Source of the DNA: Mycoemilia scoparia | Taxonomy: Eukaryota; Kickxellomycota; Kickxellomycetes; Kickxellales; Kickxellaceae | NCBI GenBank assembly: GCA_027575805.1 | Contig: JANBPU010000415.1 | Span: 1 to 12,062 of the forward strand | DNA: 12,062 nt | Direction of reading: 5' to 3' | In this document: positions 1 through 8,596 of the stretch, one piece after another | Layout of the letters: the number at the start of each line of letters is the position of its first letter | How positions within the stretch are numbered: position 1 is the stretch's first letter | Position numbers and translations under genes: made by a program | Notes under the pieces: model-generated | The model's input: the letters and a program-made list of their open reading frames with translations, nothing else | Told to the model about the DNA's origin: nothing | Databases searched by the model: none

Positions 1-4
1 TTTT

Positions 5-57
5 GACGTAGAATGGAATCCTACGTCTCAGACGAAAATTCTATGTCTGAGACGTAG
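5..57. repeat. Inverted repeat / foldback at the window edge
   Basis: Positions 21-33 (CTACGTCTCAGAC) and 45-57 are perfect 13-bp reverse complements separated by 11 bp. A third copy of the GACGTAG core lies at 5-11, so alternative pairings exist. The repeat overlaps the last codons of the minus-strand gene, and that gene's TGA (28-30) lies inside the left arm. It may be the edge of a mobile element that continues outside the window, or a foldback. The 10-mer CTACGTCTCA recurs at 9510-9519, the right end of a small insertion in the mariner. Confidence 0.8.
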
Positions 58-1047
58 TGGTTTTTGCCGTAGTGTAGCAAACTCTACTGATGACATGAAT
101 TTAAGATGCCCCTGATGCTTATAACTCAATCTATTACCAGTTGTTGATGATGAGCCAACAACAGGGGCAACACCTAATTGCTGATCAATGGATTCAGTTA
201 TCTTGTTCAAAAAATTCATCAATGAATTATCATCCACAAATACACTGGCAATTACAAATGTGACCTGTCTTTTGATTGGATTGTTAATGTGAACAAAATG
301 TTGAATACCTGTTGGTTTATCTTTAATATATCCAAAGACCTTGTTTGACAAGGAATGGATTTTATTCAATAAGACAACAAACACATGTGGCACTACCAAT
401 ATTCCTCTACTACCATCATTTACTATTCCTACTACAACCTTTTTGGAATGTTGCAAATGTAAAATCATAACACAAATAAGAAGTAAATTTGCACTGACAT
501 TCAATTGCCACAAACAAAACAATATTTCTATATATTTTCTGTTTTCGTCTCCATGATGTTTAAGATAGGCTTCAACTTTATTGACAGTTGACTTGGCACC
601 TTCATAAAGTTTTGATACCTGGTAGTTTATGCAAACATCGATGTTTTTATCAACACACACCAGTAGCCCAGATGCAACTGTCATCAGTTTAGGTGTATAA
701 GGATTTATGACTGTTTCATCACAATTAAACTCTTTGAGTGTCTTAGATGTTTTGCCAATAAAGTCTTTGAGATAGTTGATGACCAGTTGTTTATAGTTAT
801 TACCAAAGGTGGTGGTGGTAGTGGTGGCAGCAGAAGGGTGCTTGCCAAAATTTCCATATTGTTTGCCAGCCATTCCATTGTACTTTGGATCCATGAGTGC
901 AGTAATACTAGTAGCAGTAGTGGTATCAGCAGCATCAACAGAAGGATCAGTGGCTCTGAATTGTTGCTTTAGTCTTTTCCATATGTGCCACACAAGAAAC
1001 ACAATCCCTAAAAAAGTGGCAACTAAAAGAACTTGTATAAATTCCAT
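28..1047 (-). CDS. Hypothetical N-terminally anchored membrane protein (339 aa)
   Basis: I do not recognise this protein. The first ATG in the open frame is at 1047 (MEFIQVLLVA...); the frame extends 18 nt further upstream but only to a TTG. Residues 2-23 form a hydrophobic segment followed by the basic HIWKRLKQQ, which looks like a signal anchor. A low-complexity Thr/Ala stretch covers residues 39-80, including a run of six Thr. Two more hydrophobic stretches, roughly 172-198 and 204-228, could be membrane segments. A mixed amphipathic region (about 90-165, 230-290) has no motif I can name. The last dozen residues (RQKPLRLRHRIFV) are read through the foldback at 21-57, so the C-terminus may be transposon-derived and the native stop lost. 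No clear intron signals were found. A TATA box lies about 195 bp upstream. Confidence 0.6.
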   Translation of the reverse strand: MEFIQVLLVATFLGIVFLVWHIWKRLKQQFRATDPSVDAADTTTATSITALMDPKYNGMAGKQYGNFGKHPSAATTTTTTFGNNYKQLVINYLKDFIGKTSKTLKEFNCDETVINPYTPKLMTVASGLLVCVDKNIDVCINYQVSKLYEGAKSTVNKVEAYLKHHGDENRKYIEILFCLWQLNVSANLLLICVMILHLQHSKKVVVGIVNDGSRGILVVPHVFVVLLNKIHSLSNKVFGYIKDKPTGIQHFVHINNPIKRQVTFVIASVFVDDNSLMNFLNKITESIDQQLGVAPVVGSSSTTGNRLSYKHQGHLKFMSSVEFATLRQKPLRLRHRIFV

Positions 1048-1154
1048 CAAGTATGCGCTTTGCAATCTCTGTATGTGTTATACAGGAGAAATGAAGCAAT
1101 GGGTTGGTTGAGAAAGAGAGACGAAGTACGTGTGTGGAAGGAGGTGAGTAGGCT

Positions 1155-1176
1155 GTTGTTGTTGTTGTTGTTGTTG
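1155..1176. repeat. (GTT)n microsatellite in the 5' leader
   Basis: A 22-bp pure GTT tract, reading CAA/AAC on the minus strand. It lies between the TATA box at 1242-1251 and the ATG at 1047, so it would be in the untranslated leader of that gene. CA-rich leaders without structure are common in fungal mRNAs. Confidence 0.85.
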
Positions 1177-1241
1177 GCAACAAGGGTTGGGAAAAGTGAA
1201 AGGAAAAATGATGGATCAAGATTTTGGCAAACAGCGAAAGG

Positions 1242-1251
1242 TTTATATAGA
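1242..1251 (-). promoter_or_regulatory. TATA box of the membrane-protein gene
   Basis: The minus strand reads TCTATATAAA here, a good TATA box about 195 bp upstream of the ATG at 1047. It would place transcription start near 1215. Confidence 0.55.
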
Positions 1252-1357
1252 TTTTCAAACATACATGTACAAACCTGACCACAAAAAAAATAAATTTACT
1301 TCCAAGTATATATTTATTTGAAAATGTTTGTTGGAATAGATATTTTTTAGGTGCCAA

Positions 1358-2141
1358 AGCAAACCACCATAATCATAAACTTTAGATTTACACAAAAAAG
1401 CATGGCTTTATTTGACCCAAAGCTGCGATGATATTATTGGTAAAAAAACAAATTTGAAGCTTATGTGCGTGCCTCTTTGGATTAGCAATTATAAAAAATT
1501 ATAATATTAAAATAGTGAGATTTTACTTGGGATCAAATGCTTGATGTATAGAATTGGTTCAACATTTAATGACCCTGAACCATTCAGGATAGTATAGGAC
1601 GCGTAACTCTGAAAAGTGGCAATTTTGACCATAGCCAAACTAGTTTATTATTTAAGGACAAACAGTTTTAGCGATATTGATATCTGACAAAGGAATCTTC
1701 TTATTATTAAATAAGGTAATAATGGATGTAGATATAATAGTGTTGTTGTTATGACAACTCCAGAAGGGATTATTATTATGATTCAATACTATTATATCTA
1801 TATTTTATTGCTACTGTTTTTAGACAATGCATATCTAATAACAAACATTTGGACTCTTATAAATTTAAATGCTCTCTGCTACATTATTTTATTTTTTTTC
1901 TTCCATGTCTGCAGGCTATTAAGCAACTTTAGTAATACTCAATATTTATTGTGTTTTATCATGGAAAAGTTATTTCCTAGGAGGCTGTTTTTTTTTACAT
2001 TTACTTTTTTTACAATATTAAAAATTAAGGTTTATAAAACATTGGTTGTTATCACAAGCCAAGTTGAAATTATATAGCCATAATGATGATGATAACGATG
2101 ATTGCCAATATAAAATAATCATGAAATTATAGAATGATTCA
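1358..2141. other. AT-rich intergenic stretch, no gene seen
   Basis: Open frames here, such as one at 1751-2077 rich in Phe, Ile and Leu, follow T-rich composition and look like chance. A short run of GATGAT-like repeats lies near 2083-2103. I see no RNA gene, terminal repeat or conserved motif. Confidence 0.6.
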
Positions 2142-2143
2142 TA

Positions 2144-2258
2144 TGGGTAATAATTTTTGAAGGGTGAATTTTTGTGACCAGTGATTATAGGCGCAATCTC
2201 AGTCAAATGGATATCCAGTTTTACTAGTAAACATTCGCCCTTCAAAAATTATTGCTCA
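2144..2258. mobile_element. 115-bp MITE of the TGGGCAATAA family (copy A)
   Basis: The left end begins TGGGTAATAATTTTTGAAG and the right end is its reverse complement over about 27 bp with three mismatches. TA flanks both sides (2142-2143 and 2259-2260). The last 44 bp (2215-2258) match the right end of the 2,191-bp element (8578-8621) at 40 of 44 positions, and the first 30 bp match its left end closely. It has no coding capacity. It is therefore an internally deleted, non-autonomous relative of that element and may be mobilised by its transposase. Confidence 0.92.
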
Positions 2259-2459
2259 TATGGTTAACATAGCATCTTACAATTTATCAATAATTTTTCA
2301 TGGTAAATTGCAACACATTATGATATTAACTTGTAAATGAAATGGTATCATGTTTAATTTTTTCAAAAAAAAACAAACTGAAAGGTAAAATATTGTTAAA
2401 TATAAGACCAGATTGAATTAAAAAGAAAGGGTATGTTGCGTTTATGCCAACAAATATGG

Positions 2460-2687
2460 CTATTGGCCATTTCTTGCATCGAATCTAACTTTGACTGCTT
2501 GAACTCGAGGGATAAAACATCGGACTTGGCCATCAACATAAATGACATGTCCATTTGGGCAGTCTTGAAGGGTACTGTCGTCACCATCTGGCGCTGGTAT
2601 TGGCATTGGGTTTACTGAGCATAGTAACAATAGGAACGATGAAATGATTAGTAGGCAGGTATATAGAGTAAACATAGAACTGCTCAT
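2460..2687 (-). CDS. Small secreted protein (75 aa)
   Basis: The ATG at 2687 has a good context (ACCATGA). Residues 5-25 are a strong hydrophobic core (TLYTCLLIISSFLLLLCSV), typical of a signal peptide, followed by a Pro-rich, acidic segment (NPMPIPAPDGDD). The predicted mature protein is about 50 residues with two cysteines (C43 and C57) that could form one disulfide, around the motif DCPNGHVIYVDGQVRC, and a basic C-terminus. The stop is TAG at 2460-2462. A TATA box sits about 100 bp upstream. I cannot name a family. The size, secretion signal and paired cysteines fit the general class of fungal small secreted proteins, some of which act at the host or mating interface; that role is only a possibility. 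An intron extending the C-terminus cannot be excluded. Confidence 0.7.
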   Translation of the reverse strand: MSSSMFTLYTCLLIISSFLLLLCSVNPMPIPAPDGDDSTLQDCPNGHVIYVDGQVRCFIPRVQAVKVRFDARNGQ

Positions 2688-2785
2688 GGTTATTGCTATT
2701 ATTAGTTGGTTGGAATAAAGGAAAAGTGAGATATTGCAACAACACGGACTACACGTTATTTTTGATGGACAGCTGCCTGATGTTC

Positions 2786-2794
2786 TTTTATATA
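2786..2794 (-). promoter_or_regulatory. TATA box of the small secreted protein gene
   Basis: The minus strand reads AGTATATAAAAG across this site, a near-consensus TATA box about 100 bp upstream of the ATG at 2687, leaving a leader of about 70 nt. Confidence 0.7.
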
Positions 2795-2814
2795 CTCCAA
2801 TGTTTGCTTTATTC

Positions 2815-3790
2815 AGTTATCCGACCAATAAAATGATGCTGGCAAGTCAATGTGCGCTGTGCATTTAATATTTCGAGTGTATGGGGAAAGTTCATTTTTA
2901 ATATAAGCAAAAATGCATTGGAAATAGGGGATGTATGAAATTGAGTGTAGAATAATTGCTATATGCGTGGCTTTGGCTGTCACACTCTTCGACTGTTTGC
3001 TTGAAGTAAGCCTATTTTCTAAAATAAGAACAAAGCGCATTGTGCAAGTTCTCTGTAAAGCCCAAAGAACAATGGTTAGCATGAACTTTGGGTCTCCTAA
3101 TACGGAATGCTTAAAGATATCGCACAAATATGACATTTTTATTCAGTGGAATAGCACACGGGCTGTTAAAGGTCTGCTCCAACACATAATTATTAATGCG
3201 CTATATGGACTAGGCTTAAACTTTTCATGTGAGCTCATGCGCATACAAAGAGATGTTTATAATAATGCTTATTACAAGCAGCTTTTGTATTGATTTCAAA
3301 AACATTAATGACAATTGACAGCACATAATTTAAACAGAAGCAAATAATTAGGCCTGAAGTGACCTTTTATTTCCTATATATATCTGTAATACAATGCCTC
3401 CACAATCTATCCAAAGGTCCTTTAAGATAATTGTTGTATGGCTATTAGTCAATAGTCTATATTGCTAAATTAAAAGTAGATAATAAACTTCAATGAGAAC
3501 AAAAATAAAGATGAGAATTGGAGTCAATGATGACCACTGCCAGAAATAGATTCAGGATACAAGCCTTAACACTAGTGCTAAATTTCATCAAGTCATCGCA
3601 GCCTTCAGTTGAGTGGGATCACTTGCTCTTAATCAACCATCCATCCAGTTATAAAGCAAAACTGCTGAGAAGCTATTTACCTGGTATGTATTCACATTCA
3701 AATGCTTGGGAACATTTAAAAACCTCTGATTATTCAATAATATGAGCAGAGTAATCAATTCCTAAAGCCAAATCTACATAGAGATACAAC
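2815..3790. other. Unassigned region without a convincing gene
   Basis: Both strands have open frames of about 107-120 codons in 2813-3293, and a 75-codon frame lies at 3518-3745. None shows a domain, signal peptide, good start context or termination signal. The 2830-3290 part is a little more balanced in base composition than its surroundings and may be a decayed coding or transposon remnant. I see no terminal repeats or RNA gene. Confidence 0.5.
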
Positions 3791-3794
3791 CCAA

Positions 3795-3804
3795 GCATAA
3801 ATAC
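3795..3804 (+). promoter_or_regulatory. Possible TATA-like element
   Basis: CATAAATACA lies about 60 bp upstream of the ATG at 3862. A pyrimidine-rich leader with few purines (CCACCTCTCATC, then TCTTTTTTG) follows. The match is weak. Confidence 0.35.
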
Positions 3805-3861
3805 AATACCATTGAAACTCCCAGACTCCACCTCTCATCAGTCTTTTTTGTATCGACCACT

Positions 3862-4605
3862 ATGAAAAATTCCAGATCTACAACCACTACCAACACCGAA
3901 CACCAACAGCAGCATCGTCATGACGGCGATACTCCCAGATTTGTCCAGCTTTTGGCCAGACTACAAACGGCTTGGAATAACAAACCCAGGTCGTCCAAAA
4001 TTGGGCTTATAATGAAAACTCCCAGCATCACAGAGTTTTATTCACTCGCATGTTCTTTTTCCCATGATGAAAAGGATAGATACAATGCCGAGCTCTGTGA
4101 TTATTTTCTATTTAACCAATCAACTACACAAGCAGTCCTTTTATTCCAGATCTCCAAGCTTGTTGACTTTTTCAAATCCAAAGTTGATGAGATTTCTTTT
4201 TTGTTTGGGTTTGTTCAAAACCATATTGAACCCCACAAACAACAAATTTATAAGCTGGCTGCAGTGGTAGATAACAACAGCTATAATAGCAGGAATAGCA
4301 GCACCAGTGGTAATGATGATATGAAGGAGAATTTGGAACTTTTCATGTACTTTTGTAGGAAGTGGACTTATCGGAAAACCGAAATTAAGGATACATTGAA
4401 TAGATTGGTTGGAAATAATAAGATTAATGGGACTACGGTCACCCATTTTATAGAAAAGACTCAGAGTGCTTATGTGTACCTTATGACAACAAGCCTCGTT
4501 ATTGACCATTTTATTGAAACATTTAATATATTAATTGGTGGGGTTTGTCCGCAATTAGTAATTACAGCCCCCAGTGCCAATGCTGGTACAGGTAATGCTA
4601 AGTGA
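3862..4605 (+). CDS. Hypothetical soluble protein (247 aa)
   Basis: Not recognised. The start is the first ATG after a CT-rich leader. Residues 1-24 are low-complexity and hydrophilic (Thr run, then Gln/His). Residues 25-130 and 155-235 look like two helix-rich blocks with Phe/Leu heptad-like spacing (for example around LFQISKLVDFFKSKVDEISF). They are separated by an Asn/Ser linker (138-154). The end is a flexible Ala/Gly/Asn tail. There is no signal peptide or clear membrane segment, though 219-234 (ETFNILIGGVCPQLVI) is fairly hydrophobic. The frame is open throughout with no strong splice signals, and codon use looks coding. A downstream AATAAA at 4703 supports an expressed plus-strand gene. 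Antisense frames here are shadows. Confidence 0.68.
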   Translation: MKNSRSTTTTNTEHQQQHRHDGDTPRFVQLLARLQTAWNNKPRSSKIGLIMKTPSITEFYSLACSFSHDEKDRYNAELCDYFLFNQSTTQAVLLFQISKLVDFFKSKVDEISFLFGFVQNHIEPHKQQIYKLAAVVDNNSYNSRNSSTSGNDDMKENLELFMYFCRKWTYRKTEIKDTLNRLVGNNKINGTTVTHFIEKTQSAYVYLMTTSLVIDHFIETFNILIGGVCPQLVITAPSANAGTGNAK

Positions 4606-4702
4606 GAAAGTCAGAATTATAACTCCCAGAAATCTGCACAATCATAGATTGATACAAAAATGTTTTGTTTTTAGGCTATTTATTAAATGAGTTTATATCA
4701 AT

Positions 4703-4708
4703 AATAAA
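4703..4708 (+). terminator. Poly(A) signal AATAAA
   Basis: AATAAA about 98 nt after the stop codon of the 247-aa gene, in AT-rich sequence. Another AATAAA at 4865-4870 is an alternative. The rest of 4606-5046 shows nothing else. Confidence 0.45.
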
Positions 4709-5046
4709 TTGCTTCATTAAAAATATAGCCAGTTTGCTAATGAACGTGTGTGTATAAGGTTAAATTAATGGCAGCAAGGTAGTTTTTTTTGTAGCTGAAA
4801 ATCAATTCAGCTTTATCCAGTTACGCTCATTCCGATAATATTTGAGGCTTTATTGTGTCTATAAAATAAACAAAGCTCAATATTAACACAAAACTTTAAT
4901 ACTGTTGGGATGCATTGAGTGTAAATGGATGGCAAAGTAACAATAAATATCTATTTTGTTGTAAAAGATATTTAATACTATTTTGTGTTAAAGATGTATT
5001 CCTAATATGAAAAGAATCACATATGTCGTATTAACCATCAAATAGC

Positions 5047-5053
5047 TATAAAA
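5047..5053 (+). promoter_or_regulatory. TATA box (TATAAAA)
   Basis: A consensus TATAAAA is followed directly by the small palindrome AGAATTGTGAATTCT. It is only about 25 bp upstream of the first ATG (5078) of the next gene, so transcription probably starts at or after that ATG. Confidence 0.6.
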
Positions 5054-5077
5054 GAATTGTGAATTCTCTCATGTTAA

Positions 5078-5572
5078 ATGCAATATAAATTAGAAAAATC
5101 ATTTTTCTACTCTCCTAGCTTTCTACAACACACTGAATTAGGACATTATCCTTATACTTTATCCAACTATATTTGCCTACAAACACGCACGTATGAAAAC
5201 ATGCATGACATATATTTGAAAAAATTAAATCAACAATTAAATAAAATAAGCATAAACCACATAGACAACATTGTCGATGTCATAGATGGTGGTTACAATA
5301 CGGATGAAAGCCTTATGTCTATTATTAATTATACCTTGTCAGATTCACAAGTTAAAGAGTTGACTAAATCTGCCTATGAACTTTTTATAGGCCCTGAAAT
5401 TCTTTGCAAACATTTAGAGGAAAGGAGGTATATTTTTAACAAAACTGCTGTATATCTGGAGTATACAAGGAATTACGTAATGTTTGTGAGAGTCAAGAGA
5501 AAGTATCGAAAATGTAGAATGAAAAGAGGACTGAATAATAATCTTGCATCATTAAATGATAACAAAGTTTAG
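5078..5572 (+). CDS. Hypothetical protein (164 aa, or 123 aa from an internal ATG)
   Basis: Not recognised. Two starts are possible. The ATG at 5078 gives 164 aa but is only about 25 bp from the TATA box. The ATG at 5201 (Met42, MHDIYLKKLNQQLNK...) gives 123 aa with a CT-rich leader of about 120 nt, and I think it is the likelier start. The shorter form begins with an amphipathic helix. The middle is acidic (DNIVDVIDGGYNTDESL), followed by SDSQVKELTKSAYELFIGPEILCKHLEERR, which looks helical. The C-terminal third is strongly basic (RVKRKYRKCRMKRG), which could bind nucleic acid or target the nucleus. There is no signal peptide or membrane segment. An AATAAA lies 47 nt after the stop. Confidence 0.55.
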   Translation: MQYKLEKSFFYSPSFLQHTELGHYPYTLSNYICLQTRTYENMHDIYLKKLNQQLNKISINHIDNIVDVIDGGYNTDESLMSIINYTLSDSQVKELTKSAYELFIGPEILCKHLEERRYIFNKTAVYLEYTRNYVMFVRVKRKYRKCRMKRGLNNNLASLNDNKV

Positions 5573-5619
5573 GATCCGGTACCAGAACCTCAAGTTTTAA
5601 GATTTAGTGCATGCTTTTT

Positions 5620-5625
5620 AATAAA
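5620..5625 (+). terminator. Poly(A) signal AATAAA
   Basis: AATAAA 47 nt downstream of the stop at 5572, a typical distance, supporting the plus-strand gene before it. Confidence 0.5.
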
Positions 5626-6319
5626 ATTGGAATCAAGTTTGTAGTTGGTTGCATATAATTTTTGAACTCCAAGTGTTATATTATGAATTTTCACAAAAGA
5701 AAGGAAGTTCCAAAACATATGACGGAATGTAAAGTACATAAAAAGTAAGGCAACTGCCAAGTTTTAACATCACATTTATATTACAAAGGTCAATCGAATG
5801 TACTTTTTATACCCAGATAACAAGTAGTTCTATAATATCTGGATTTTATTTATATGAATTACTCAATTTCACTTTGTAAACATAACTCATGAAGAAATAG
5901 CAAGTATTAGAGTCATTTGTCTGTTAAAGTTTATGCAAACTATTTGATTATTAATGTGCGAATAAAAATTGATATTTCATATACTTTTACTACCACTTGA
6001 ATAACTTCCATTCAAACCAACACCAAATATTTATATTTACTATCAAGGTATTTACACGATTGCTGGGGTTTGGTACCAATAAAATACAATACCATAACCC
6101 TGCGGCACACCTCAAGGACCCTTACTCGATGGTATTGGCATAAAAATAGTCATTAATATAATTCAGTATTGGTTTTTAATGGTTCTATTTGGTATTTGTG
6201 AATAAGTGAAAGGTATCTAAAAGAAAAACCTGATAAAATTCTTGAAAATTAGAATAGCTATTTTATGAGAGAAGCAGTTCCTCATAATAGTAAAAGTATG
6301 CTAATTGTTCTATTGTTAA
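5626..6319. other. Intergenic stretch between the 164-aa gene and the mariner
   Basis: No gene seen. The 6020-6200 part holds scattered short inverted matches (CAATACCA with TGGTATTG; ACCAAATA with TATTTGGT) and a GC-richer patch near 6095-6125. These may be remnants of a degraded foldback, but I could not define ends. Confidence 0.45.
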
Positions 6320-6321
6320 TA

Positions 6322-6349
6322 TCGTGATGAAATAAAGTTCTGATAATTT
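6322..6349 (+). repeat. mariner left TIR
   Basis: Starts TCGTGATGAAATAAAGTTC. It is the reverse complement of 10242-10269 except for one base (G versus A at the third position). TA precedes it. Confidence 0.93.
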
Positions 6350-6430
6350 AAAATTATAAGCTCAAAATAAACTATTTTTTATAAAAGTTTCCATCAAGTT
6401 CAACTACTCTTTTAGACCTTTTAAACCATA

Positions 6431-6455
6431 TGGGCAATAATTTTTGAAGAGTGAA
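6431..6455 (+). repeat. Left TIR of the 2,191-bp element
   Basis: Begins TGGGCAATAATTTTTGAAG. It matches the reverse complement of 8597-8621 at 24 of 25 positions, the difference being A for G at 6450. Confidence 0.93.
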
Positions 6456-6603
6456 TTTTTGGGACTGAGCTAATGGTGATCATGATCAACAAAAATAGTA
6501 AATATGGGTTACTATTTTAAAGGATATACTTTTCAAATAATATTATTTTAATAATAAACATGTTGTTAATAGAATAATATATACTTTGTGTATTACAATG
6601 GTG

Positions 6604-6609
6604 TTTATT
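6604..6609 (-). terminator. Possible poly(A) signal for the 529-aa gene
   Basis: AATAAA on the minus strand, about 200 nt after the stop codon at 6810 and beyond the large hairpin at 6695-6800. The region is very AT-rich, so a chance match is likely. Confidence 0.3.
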
Positions 6610-6694
6610 GTTAATATTTAATCAAACAAAAAAAGAAATATTATATTATAAATAAGATAAAAAATAATAAAAAAGTCTATTATTATAAATTTGT

Positions 6695-6800
6695 CATTGA
6701 AATTGATACCTGATAATAGCACACAAAGAGGGAGGAATCTATCTGACCCTAAGCAATTAATGATAGAACCTTTGTGCTATTATCAGATATCAATTCAACA
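6695..6800. repeat. Long-armed hairpin downstream of the 529-aa gene
   Basis: Arms of about 28 bp at roughly 6699-6728 and 6770-6798 are near-perfect reverse complements (core TGATAATAGCAC); differences are one T/C, a 2-bp CA indel and some slippage at the outer end. The loop is about 41 bp. CATT occurs on both sides (6695-6698 and 6799-6802). It begins about 15 bp beyond the stop codon, so it would lie in the transposase 3' UTR. It may be a small foldback element nested inside the larger one, or a structural part of it. Confidence 0.8.
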
Positions 6801-6809
6801 TTATTTGTA

Positions 6810-8399
6810 TTATTCAGCCATCCTTACCCTTGCTGATAACTGTGATCTTGTATTATTACTGAAGCCAAAATCCAACAAGTTTGGCCTTCCAGATCCAAAT
6901 CTTCTAGTTTCTCTATTATCATCAACTTCTTTTAGCTGTAACTTTACCTGTTTATACTTACCCTTATCAGCATTACTATAAGCACTACATCCTATCCTAC
7001 CATCAAAATTTGCAAATGACAAATACAATTTCATATTAGTAATTTTCAATTTAACAATTTTAGATCTACTTACATAATTAGCTATTTTAAAGACAGCATT
7101 AGTCTTGCCACCAAGCCTAAGACCATTGTCTATACATCTTTCGAATATTTGCTTGAGATCATCAATTGTCCTGATCTCTTCTATAGCCTCTATATCATTA
7201 AGCCAATTACCAAGAACACCAAAATATGAGTCTATAATACTCTTACCATGATATTCAGCAAAATAATTATGCTTTACTACTCCTTCAAATAGAGTTTTAA
7301 GTTCTATAAGTACATAATTCAAAAATTCAGCAGATCTGAAATGTGGTCCACAATCAGACCACACTTCAACATTTTTAATATTTTTAAATAATGGATCACT
7401 TACAAGATTAAGCAGTTGTTCTCTAGCAAACTTTGAATCGTGATTCAGTTCTTCAGAAAGATATGTAAAATATTTTGTCATTATATTACCATTATCTCTA
7501 TAATACACAGCAAAAGAAAGAATGGTAATAGCTTGCTTATTGTAAAAGTCATGGTTAGTTTCCTCAGGAGAACTACCAATTTTGACATTTTGTTTGAAGT
7601 CAGTTACAATAATGCAAGTATCACCTGTTAGTTGTTCAATGGCATTTTTGTGTGCTTCATTTTGTTTGTCTACTGATACCTTATGATTTAAATATACTTG
7701 ATAATTGTTTTCATATTTTTCCTGTTCTTCAGAGCTTAAATCTGGATTCTGTAGCAACCTTTCTAGCTTCTTACCTTTAATACAGATATTGCACATATCT
7801 GTTTTCTTCCTGGCTACTTTAAAGTTTTTAGGGCTATATCTATAAAAAGTACTAAGAGACATTTTGTTGTTAGCATCATCATTTATCATATCAATGTGTA
7901 CTTGCCTTTTTGTTTTTTGGAGGTGGTATACTGTCTCACCACTTCTAGTAGTGAGTGAGCTTGGCTGGGAATTTGCTATTAGGTATTCCCTTATTTTTGC
8001 TTTCTTTTCGGCCGAAGTTTGTTGCCTTAAACTTGGCTGTGATCTCCTATAATGATCAACTAAAAAATTATTGTTAGTAGCTTTTTGCTTGGCCAATATA
8101 TATTGGCCAGGAGAAAAGTTAAAGCCATTTTGTCTAAGGGCTTGTGGACTAAAAAAGGGAGCAACAAGGGCAAGGAGTGTGGATTTAGGCCCAGACTTTA
8201 CCAAACTGTGGGCAATAGAAATATTTTTAAGAATCCCATCAAGTTTGTTTTGTAAAGTAAAGTTAAGTGAATTTTTAAGGGAAGGGGAAAGATTAGATTT
8301 CAAATAAATGTGAGAGAATAGTGGGGTTGGAGGGTTTAATAAACCTTTAGAAAAGGTAATGAGTTTATTGCATTTTCTACTTAGTATTTTTGGGTGCAT
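6810..8399 (-). CDS. Transposase-like protein of the nested element (529 aa)
   Basis: Intact frame from ATG at 8399 to TAA at 6810. Residues 1-120 are basic and unrecognised. Residues 130-200 look like a DNA-binding part, with SLSTFYRYSPKNFK at 181-194. C203 and C206 (CNIC), perhaps with H239 and H250, could bind zinc. An RNase H-like order follows: beta strand ending at D267 (CIIVTDFKQ), strands at 290-313 (AITILSFAVYYRD), HDSKF, D349 after a strand (VEVWSDCGPHFRS), a helix, then YFAEYHGKSIIDSYFG. The third acidic residue is E382 (32 residues after D349) or D390 (40 after). From memory, the TFYRYSPK-CxxC, SFAVYYRDNG, LNHDSKF and HGKSxxD blocks resemble an uncharacterised protein family widespread in animals. 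Position inside TIRs with a TA duplication supports a transposase role; the activity is inferred. The start could be later, but no other candidate is better. Confidence 0.88.
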   Translation of the reverse strand: MHPKILSRKCNKLITFSKGLLNPPTPLFSHIYLKSNLSPSLKNSLNFTLQNKLDGILKNISIAHSLVKSGPKSTLLALVAPFFSPQALRQNGFNFSPGQYILAKQKATNNNFLVDHYRRSQPSLRQQTSAEKKAKIREYLIANSQPSSLTTRSGETVYHLQKTKRQVHIDMINDDANNKMSLSTFYRYSPKNFKVARKKTDMCNICIKGKKLERLLQNPDLSSEEQEKYENNYQVYLNHKVSVDKQNEAHKNAIEQLTGDTCIIVTDFKQNVKIGSSPEETNHDFYNKQAITILSFAVYYRDNGNIMTKYFTYLSEELNHDSKFAREQLLNLVSDPLFKNIKNVEVWSDCGPHFRSAEFLNYVLIELKTLFEGVVKHNYFAEYHGKSIIDSYFGVLGNWLNDIEAIEEIRTIDDLKQIFERCIDNGLRLGGKTNAVFKIANYVSRSKIVKLKITNMKLYLSFANFDGRIGCSAYSNADKGKYKQVKLQLKEVDDNRETRRFGSGRPNLLDFGFSNNTRSQLSARVRMAE

Positions 8400-8596
8400 T
8401 TTTGTAGATTATTTTTATAATAAATATTGAAAATTTCAATACAAGAACCCATACTTTATTATTAAAAATTAATTTTTATGTACTTATTCTTTAGGATCTT
8501 GTGAATTATGGGACTTTATTTAGTTGATTTTCCTTACATAGGGTCACTAATTAAATCTAGCAGCTATTTGAAAATGTCCAGTTTTACTAGTGAACT

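Noticed and set aside
809..1357. Several frames on both strands around the CAA/GTT tract
   Set aside because: Shadows of the 339-aa gene or products of the microsatellite; none has support.
1751..2077. 108-codon frame rich in Phe, Leu, Ile and Tyr
   Set aside because: Its composition is explained by T-rich sequence; the apparent membrane segments are an artefact of that.
2813..3293. Overlapping open frames of 107 and 120 codons on opposite strands
   Set aside because: No domain, signal, start context or poly(A) support for either; they shadow each other. Listed only as an unassigned region.
3518..3745. 75-codon plus-strand frame
   Set aside because: No recognisable features, and it lies where the next gene's upstream region would be.
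6021..6200. Possible foldback element from scattered 8-bp inverted matches
   Set aside because: Matches are short and do not line up into arms; no ends or target duplication could be set.
8090..8109. Perfect 20-bp palindrome TGGCCAATATATATTGGCCA
   Set aside because: It lies within the 529-aa coding frame (GQYILAK) and away from the element ends. It may be chance; no partner site was seen.
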